A stretch of 51,007 nt of DNA from Saprospiraceae bacterium. GTDB taxonomy: Bacteria > Bacteroidota > Bacteroidia > Chitinophagales > Saprospiraceae. The translations under genes were made by a program, and so were the position numbers. The notes below the pieces were generated by a model. That model did not search any database, was not told the DNA's origin, and saw only the letters and a list, made by a program, of their open reading frames with translations. The stretch spans positions 1-51,007 of the forward strand of contig JABAQQ010000047.1 in the NCBI GenBank assembly GCA_019187225.1, written 5' to 3'. Shown piece after piece: positions 46,163-51,007 of the stretch. The first letter of the stretch is position 1, and each line of letters begins with the position of its first letter.

Positions 46163-46594
46163 ATGAAATTCCTTCTTTCAAAAATAAACCTGACTGCTCT
46201 CGCCATCCTTCTGTTCTTTTTGGCCGGCTTCGGCAGTTGCAAAAAGGAAGACTGCATGAACAACATCATCAACCTCCCTCAAGCCATTACCAGTACATGG
46301 GAAGCAAACTCCTTCACTGTTGACGGTGTGGAGATCATGGGCTCCGTCGTACTCGCTTCCAAAATGAAATTTGAGGCCTCCGGCAACGACTTTGAATGGA
46401 AACTCAACTACGGCGACCGTTCCGGCGAAACCCAAACCGGCAACTACCAAATGGCTCAGGAAGGTAAAAAAGTCGAACTCAAATCCAGCAAAGGAGATAT
46501 GCTGAAACTGGATGTTGATATTGACGGTGACGACATGACACTCTCCGGCAATCTGGATGGCGAGCGCATCGTCATCAAAGCCGACCGGAATTAA
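46163..46594 (+). CDS. Small lipocalin-like lipoprotein
   Basis: 143 aa. Lipoprotein signal (FFLAGFGSC lipobox, Cys at about 26). The mature part is a beta-rich domain with a pattern of alternating strands (FEWKLNYGDRSGETQTGNY, KKVELKSSKGDMLKLDVDI, MTLSGNLDGERIVI), as in Bacteroidota lipocalin-like proteins. No ligand can be predicted. It should sit in the envelope. The next gene, also a lipoprotein, starts 144 bases downstream. Confidence 0.8.
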   Translation: MKFLLSKINLTALAILLFFLAGFGSCKKEDCMNNIINLPQAITSTWEANSFTVDGVEIMGSVVLASKMKFEASGNDFEWKLNYGDRSGETQTGNYQMAQEGKKVELKSSKGDMLKLDVDIDGDDMTLSGNLDGERIVIKADRN

Positions 46595-46738
46595 TTGATT
46601 TTGAGGGGTTTGGGGGGTATGAATTGTCTTGCGAGCTCAGCGTTGCTTACCACCCCTCAAACTTTCAAACTTTCAAACCAAAATCCTTCAAACCCCTCAA
46701 ACCTTCTCTGTTCATTCACCATTAATTTTTATAAAACG

Positions 46739-47314
46739 ATGAAAGCGACATCTTTTTTAGTTCTCAGCCTGTTTGCCGCCATCTTCTGGTTGAGCAACTG
46801 TCAACAACAATCCTCGGAAAAACCTGCCACTGTCGAATCCAGCTTGTCCAATGAAGCCCAGGTGAAACGCGGTGAATACCTCCTCAGTTTTGCAGGCTGC
46901 GACGACTGCCACACGCCCAAACTCAAGGATCATGGGTTCGATATGTCGCGCCGTATGTCAGGCCACCCGGCCGACGAGCCTTTTACCGCAGATGGCAAGA
47001 AAGAACTGATAACGAAGGAACACGTCGCAGTATTTAGCCCGGGCGTGACGGCAGCCGCCGGCCTTTGGGGAGTAACTTATGCCGCCAATCTCACGCCCGA
47101 CGACACCGGCATAGGAAACTGGACGGAGGCACAATTTATAAAAGCCCTCCGTGAGGGCAAATCGAAAGGACTCGACGGCACCCGCCCCATTCTGCCGCCC
47201 ATGCCTTGGAAGGTCGTCAGCAAGATGAGCGATGAGGATTTAAAAGCAGTGTTTGCCTTCCTGAAAACATTGACGCCGATAAAAAACGTGGTGCCGAATC
47301 CCAAACCACTGTAA
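46739..47314 (+). CDS. Lipoprotein c-type cytochrome
   Basis: 191 aa from ATG 46739. Lipobox near 20 (FWLSNC). One haem c site, GCDDCHTP (CxxCH), near 60. Candidate axial Met residues lie in SRRMSGHP and PPMPWKVVSKM. The end, MSDEDLKAVFAFLKTL, is the usual last helix of class I cytochrome c domains. It carries electrons in the envelope; the partner is unknown. I chose this start because it gives a clean signal; the frame upstream is repeats. Confidence 0.9.
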   Translation: MKATSFLVLSLFAAIFWLSNCQQQSSEKPATVESSLSNEAQVKRGEYLLSFAGCDDCHTPKLKDHGFDMSRRMSGHPADEPFTADGKKELITKEHVAVFSPGVTAAAGLWGVTYAANLTPDDTGIGNWTEAQFIKALREGKSKGLDGTRPILPPMPWKVVSKMSDEDLKAVFAFLKTLTPIKNVVPNPKPL

Positions 47315-47357
47315 TTCGAAATTGTCCCGTCAATCGCCATTAAAAACACTTTCAGCT

Positions 47358-47486
47358 ATGAATATCTTCGAACAATTGCTTGCCATCGTTGCTCTTGCAG
47401 TCAGCGGGGCGGGCATCCGAACCGTTTTCAGCGTGTTAGCCTTGCACCGCCGGTTGGAACGGGAGCCGAACGGCCACCGCGGATGA
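47358..47486 (+). CDS. 42-aa hydrophobic hypothetical protein
   Basis: MNIFEQLLAIVALAVSGAG begins a single predicted membrane helix, followed by a basic tail (LHRRLEREPNGHRG). It follows the cytochrome gene by 43 bases on the same strand and could be co-transcribed. Small size and no recognised relative keep confidence low. Confidence 0.4.
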   Translation: MNIFEQLLAIVALAVSGAGIRTVFSVLALHRRLEREPNGHRG

Positions 47487-47543
47487 CACGGTCCGAACCT
47501 TGACGATGTTGGACCTTACCCGTTTTGTTGCGGATGTCGGTGT

Positions 47544-47580
47544 AAAAAAAGCGGCCCGGTGTCCTACACACCGAGGCCGC
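47544..47580 (-). terminator. Terminator of the propeller-protein gene (hairpin copy 3)
   Basis: GCGGCC and GGCCGC with an inner GGTGT/ACACC stem; the A-run at 47544-47550 gives a U-run on the minus strand. It lies right behind the stop of the gene at 47603-50797. Near copies lie at 39685-39720 and 40357-40394. Confidence 0.75.
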
Positions 47581-47602
47581 TTCTCTTGCCTAAAAGAGGG
47601 CT

Positions 47603-50600
47603 TCAATTTCGCTGCACCATCACAAGCCCCCCCATTGCTTTGTCGCTTCCCGATAAGCGTAAGATGTAAATGCCATCGGGCAAATTGGCCGTTTGCACGG
47701 TAATCGGCAGGCTCAAGTCGGCCACCCGGAATTGTTGACAAATCTGGCCGGCGGTGTTTTGCAAAATAAGCGACCCCTGCCCGGAGAGTTGACCTTCTGC
47801 CGAAACCATGAATTGGTGTTGGGCAGGATTTGGATAAATGAGCAATTGCTGTCCCTGTTTTTCATCCAAATCTTTGACCGAAACCGACACTGTTTTAACA
47901 GGCGTTGTCACCATATTTGTCAGGATAGGTTCGTTGAAATCAAAGTAGATGGCCGCGTCGTTGGATACCGGATAATGGGGATTGAACGATTTTTTGCGCT
48001 GAACGGCAAACGTGACAAACCCATGGCTGGCAGGTTCGTTGCTATTGCTGTCGGGCAACATGATGTTGTCAAAAATCACTTCGAGCAGCCCGCCGGGGTT
48101 TAGCCGAAACGACGTGATCTCATGGCTGGCGGCGACGAAGCGCAGGGAAGGAAGGTACAAAGCGGTGTCGAGCAAGTCAGTGATGCGCACGCGCTCGGCT
48201 AAGTAAGTCCCTGTGTTTTGGAAATGGACAGTGTAAAGGATTTCTTTCCCTGCGGCGATTTCGGCGGCGGTGAGACCGTCGGCAGGCTCTACTCGTTTTT
48301 CGTTCGGGTCGTAAGAACCCACCACTGTGTCGCACACAATGCGCAGATTGTCGTCGGGAGTAAGATCGGAGGCGGCCGTCTGGATGCGGCAAACGCTTTT
48401 GACAACGGTACCCAGCGGCGTTGTCACCGGCAGGTTCATGTTTATTTTGATGTTGCCCCCGTCGAACACGAGTAGTTGGGCGAGCGACCACACAAGACTG
48501 TCGCCGAAAACGGCCGTCGGCGGTGGCACTGCATTAATGTAGGTAAAGTTGTTGTCCAATTTTACAGACACCGCAGCATCGCTCGGCTCGGTGGTGCCGG
48601 CGTTTTTGTAATTGACTATCAAACTTAAATCAAAACCGGGCCGGGGACGGCCTGCATAATTTCCAGCAACTGCCAAATCATTGATATTTGGTGTCAGTTT
48701 GATTCCAAAATCGAGATTGCTGCCACCGTCGGCAGCGAGGTGATAGGGTGGATTGACGCTTTCTAAATAGTTGGATTGAAACAGGGGGCGCAGCGTGTCA
48801 ACAGTGCCGGACGTGATGCCCAGTGCGTACATCCCCGTCGCATCGGTGGCCGTCATGTAGAAAGGGAACCAGGCATTGGGCGCATGGAGGCCGATGTGCA
48901 CGTTGGGAATTACATTCTCGCCGTTGTCGCGGATGCCGTTGTTGTTGTCGTCTTTATAGACAGTGCCCGATGCCAGCACACCGTACACATCGGGGATGCC
49001 TGAACGCAGCACACCGCCGCCAAAACCACCGACATAGAACAAACTGTCGGCGAGCACAACCTGGGAACCTCGACCACCTCCCACCGGCAACCAGGTTTTG
49101 CAGCTGTCTATCGAGGCATAAAAGCCGAGACTTGTTTTGAAAAGGTAGTATTTCCCTTCATAGCCAAAAAAGTCAGTGCGCTCGTAAGTGTCGGGGTCGA
49201 AACCGTAAAAACCGTCGGGCAAGCCGTCGTGTGCGTATTTCCAGTCAATACCGTCCAGAGAAGTGTAAATCAGGTTGCGCCAGAAATCAGGACTTTGCAC
49301 ATAAGCCGAAAGGAACAAGCGGTCGTCGGCAACAAATAACTGAACAATATCTCCAATGGTAAAGTCGGTAAGTACATTCCAGGTAATGCCTTTGTCGGAA
49401 GACGCAAGTATTTGGTTTTGCCAATTGCAGCCAATAAAAAGATCGTTGAATTTTACGATATTATGAACGTTGTCGGCCACCAAATGCCAAGTTTGCCCCA
49501 GGTCGCCGGAGCGATATGTTTTGCCAAATTCTATGTCCACAAAAATCACGTCGTCCAGCACTTTGATTCCCTCGATATAGCCAAAACTCCAGGGGTCTTG
49601 GCTGGGGTAAATAGAGTCCCAACTCAAGCCGCCATCTTTTGAAAGATAAATATACTCACGATAGGTTTGAGCCGCACAGACCAGTCCATCGTCATTTGCC
49701 GCCACGATTTCATAGTAATAACTTGGCAAAGGAAGCGGCGAATTAGTCGTCCAGGTTTGTTGTTGTTTGTCGTAGGCGAAAACGCCGTTGCCCGTGCCAG
49801 CCCATATTTTGTTCCCGCCATCTGCAAGTGCAGCGACGACCGCCGAGCCGAGGCCGTTGTTCGATTCTATCAGCGCTTGTTCGGACTCTTCCCAGCGAAA
49901 AACGCCTTTGCTGTAAGTGATGGCCAAGGCTTTGCCCCCCGCTGTGGCAAGGTCGAAAATGGAAAGATTGTACGGTGGCACCGGCAGTTCTTGCCAGGTG
50001 ACACCAAAGTCTGTTGATTTTGCGATACCAGTAGTGCCACCTGTGCCGAACACATCGTTGCCGACCAATGTAAATTCTTCATAAAAATGTGGCCAGGGCG
50101 TAGAATGAGAACCCCAAGTCTGGCCGTCGTCGTGGGAGTGCCACAGGTTTTCTTCGGTGGCGACGATGACGTGTTGCCCGTGCGCGAATAAGCCTCTGAT
50201 GTATTCTCCGGATGCAAGGGGCGGTGTCACAGATGTCCAATTTTCCCCATTTGTGTCCGTTCGCCATATTTGGGTCAGATTGCTCGAATAAAGCCGGTCG
50301 TCGAAAGCCCACACATCATAGCCATATTGAAACGGCGGCGTCATCGTATCCCAAGTCACGCCTTCGTCCTGTGAGCGATGGATGATGTGTTGCGCGCCCT
50401 GTGGAACATAAATGCCGTGACTGCAAATGGCGATGCGCGAAATAAAGGATACGGGTGGCTTGCTGATTTCGTTCCACGTTTCGCCGTTGTCGTAGCTTAT
50501 TTTCAAAATAGTGGGCAGGTTGTAAGCAAGAGAGTTATCGGGATAAAACTGACCGACGAGAATACCGCCATGCGTCGCCAAAGGCCAAATTGAGTTTTCG

Positions 50601-50797
50601 GGAAATTTCTCCCAGATGATTCCGTCGCTGGTTCGGTACAAAAAAAACTCATCGGCATAAAAAGCAAAGTCATCGTTGCTCCAAATGCTCGACAGGGAGC
50701 CGCCGTTCGGGCCGCCTGTGTGTTCCCAGTTGAATTGCGCATCTGCCGGGAAAAAGCACCCGGCTGCCAAAAAGGCGAGGAGAAGATTGTGTTTCAT
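47603..50797 (-). CDS. T9SS-sorted surface protein with propeller repeats and SdrD-like/DUF11-like domains
   Basis: 1064 aa. Signal peptide 1-20. Residues about 20-610 are BNR/sortilin-type propeller repeats with the recurring pattern S-x-D-x-G-x-T-W (SYDNGETWNEI, SQDEGVTWDTM, SKDGGLSWDSI, SSDKGITWNVL). An SdrD B-like domain follows (about 632-700; GTVYKDDNNNGIRDNGENV), then DUF11-like beta domains (about 710-960; GSYDPNEKRVEPADGL). The C-terminal ~85 residues are a type A T9SS sorting domain (LLIYPNPAQHQFMVSAEGQL, LPDGIYILRLSG). It should be exported by T9SS and displayed on the surface. Ligand unknown. Confidence 0.9.
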   Translation of the reverse strand: MKHNLLLAFLAAGCFFPADAQFNWEHTGGPNGGSLSSIWSNDDFAFYADEFFLYRTSDGIIWEKFPENSIWPLATHGGILVGQFYPDNSLAYNLPTILKISYDNGETWNEISKPPVSFISRIAICSHGIYVPQGAQHIIHRSQDEGVTWDTMTPPFQYGYDVWAFDDRLYSSNLTQIWRTDTNGENWTSVTPPLASGEYIRGLFAHGQHVIVATEENLWHSHDDGQTWGSHSTPWPHFYEEFTLVGNDVFGTGGTTGIAKSTDFGVTWQELPVPPYNLSIFDLATAGGKALAITYSKGVFRWEESEQALIESNNGLGSAVVAALADGGNKIWAGTGNGVFAYDKQQQTWTTNSPLPLPSYYYEIVAANDDGLVCAAQTYREYIYLSKDGGLSWDSIYPSQDPWSFGYIEGIKVLDDVIFVDIEFGKTYRSGDLGQTWHLVADNVHNIVKFNDLFIGCNWQNQILASSDKGITWNVLTDFTIGDIVQLFVADDRLFLSAYVQSPDFWRNLIYTSLDGIDWKYAHDGLPDGFYGFDPDTYERTDFFGYEGKYYLFKTSLGFYASIDSCKTWLPVGGGRGSQVVLADSLFYVGGFGGGVLRSGIPDVYGVLASGTVYKDDNNNGIRDNGENVIPNVHIGLHAPNAWFPFYMTATDATGMYALGITSGTVDTLRPLFQSNYLESVNPPYHLAADGGSNLDFGIKLTPNINDLAVAGNYAGRPRPGFDLSLIVNYKNAGTTEPSDAAVSVKLDNNFTYINAVPPPTAVFGDSLVWSLAQLLVFDGGNIKINMNLPVTTPLGTVVKSVCRIQTAASDLTPDDNLRIVCDTVVGSYDPNEKRVEPADGLTAAEIAAGKEILYTVHFQNTGTYLAERVRITDLLDTALYLPSLRFVAASHEITSFRLNPGGLLEVIFDNIMLPDSNSNEPASHGFVTFAVQRKKSFNPHYPVSNDAAIYFDFNEPILTNMVTTPVKTVSVSVKDLDEKQGQQLLIYPNPAQHQFMVSAEGQLSGQGSLILQNTAGQICQQFRVADLSLPITVQTANLPDGIYILRLSGSDKAMGGLVMVQRN

Positions 50798-50877
50798 GTG
50801 TTGGATTTAGTTCTCGTGAAAAACAGATTGTAATAATGTGAAGATGCGCTCAACCTCGAAATCGTTGGCCGGAGCCA

Positions 50878-50919
50878 ATAAAAAACATGAGTCATCCCGG
50901 AATTTGGGGTGACTCATGT
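50878..50919 (-). terminator. Terminator of a minus-strand gene beyond the right edge
   Basis: ACATGAGTCATCCC (50885-50898) pairs with GGGGTGACTCATGT (50906-50919) with one mismatch; the A-run just left of it gives a U-run on the minus strand. The gene it serves would end between about 50920 and the edge; the short open frames there are too small to name. Confidence 0.65.
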
Positions 50920-51007
50920 CATTTATGATGGTATTTATATTTTTTCCTGTTCAATGGGGATAAAAACGAACAAGATTTCATGAATGATCCGTGCCGTAGA
51001 TAAGGGA

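Noticed and set aside
46595-46738. Upstream extension of the cytochrome c gene (48 codons)
   Set aside because: The stretch is made of low-complexity CTCAAACTTTCAAAC repeats and a hairpin, while ATG 46739 gives a proper lipoprotein signal.

Overview
The window most likely comes from a Bacteroidota chromosome, probably of the Saprospiria/Chitinophagia type. Three things point there: type IX secretion (T9SS) and CHU-type C-terminal sorting domains, a hybrid two-component system of the Reg_prop/Y_Y_Y/AraC design, and repeated promoter elements of the form TAnnTTTG. GC content is mostly above 50 %, with sharply AT-richer patches inside two genes. No rRNA, tRNA or CRISPR array was seen.

Layout. 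1-91: end of an unidentified plus-strand ORF running into a shortened secreted subtilase (67-1833, minus). 2049-7367 (minus): a regulatory operon of ECF-like sigma factor, membrane anti-sigma-like protein, exported TPR protein and exported TPR-CHAT protease. 7709-7852: a 47-aa gene with its own promoter and terminator. 7970-14646 (plus): an EAD11-iSTAND protein, a MoxR AAA+ ATPase and a 1485-aa protein joining a CoxE/vWA-like cytoplasmic half to a periplasmic half with an M48-type metallopeptidase, a TSP3 repeat, LysM and a GH73 glucosaminidase. 14649-17739: a LacI 3'-end remnant, an OmpA/PD40 protein and an intact LacI regulator. 17920-19881: NagB-PIG-L fusion. 20163-22412: katG. 22589-27685: a 1698-aa lamin-tail/CotH surface protein with a 12-fold repeat. 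27993-32794: S9 peptidase lipoprotein, Uma2 protein, TPR histidine kinase. 33012-35731: PiT phosphate transporter and phosphate-selective porin. 35817-39469: amidase, membrane protein, DUF4846 protein, KTSC protein. 39928-47486: Cys-rich secreted protein, hybrid two-component regulator, cupin, small lipoproteins, cytochrome c. 47603-50797: a 1064-aa T9SS-sorted propeller protein.

The most interesting system is 7970-14646. Its first two genes match the EAD/iSTAND and MoxR-vWA conflict systems described by comparative genomics (Kaur, Aravind and colleagues). The third gene suggests how such a system could kill: an ATPase-vWA switch in the cytoplasm is tied, through three predicted membrane segments, to protease and peptidoglycan-hydrolase domains in the periplasm. 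I infer a stress- or phage-triggered self-lysis or wall-remodelling device; the sequence does not prove this. Directly upstream and divergent lies the sigma/anti-sigma/TPR-CHAT operon, whose proteins are arranged so that an exported caspase-like protease could act on the periplasmic part of the anti-sigma protein. A LacI gene remnant abuts the stop codon of the lytic gene, which marks a recombination edge.

Other linked functions: LacI with NagB-PIG-L (amino-sugar use, with a palindromic operator between them), PiT with the phosphate porin (with a PHO-box-like repeat), and the hybrid sensor with the cupin gene (paired boxes 32 bp apart). Many intergenic regions hold inverted repeats, several of them terminator-like and several apparently members of repeat families.
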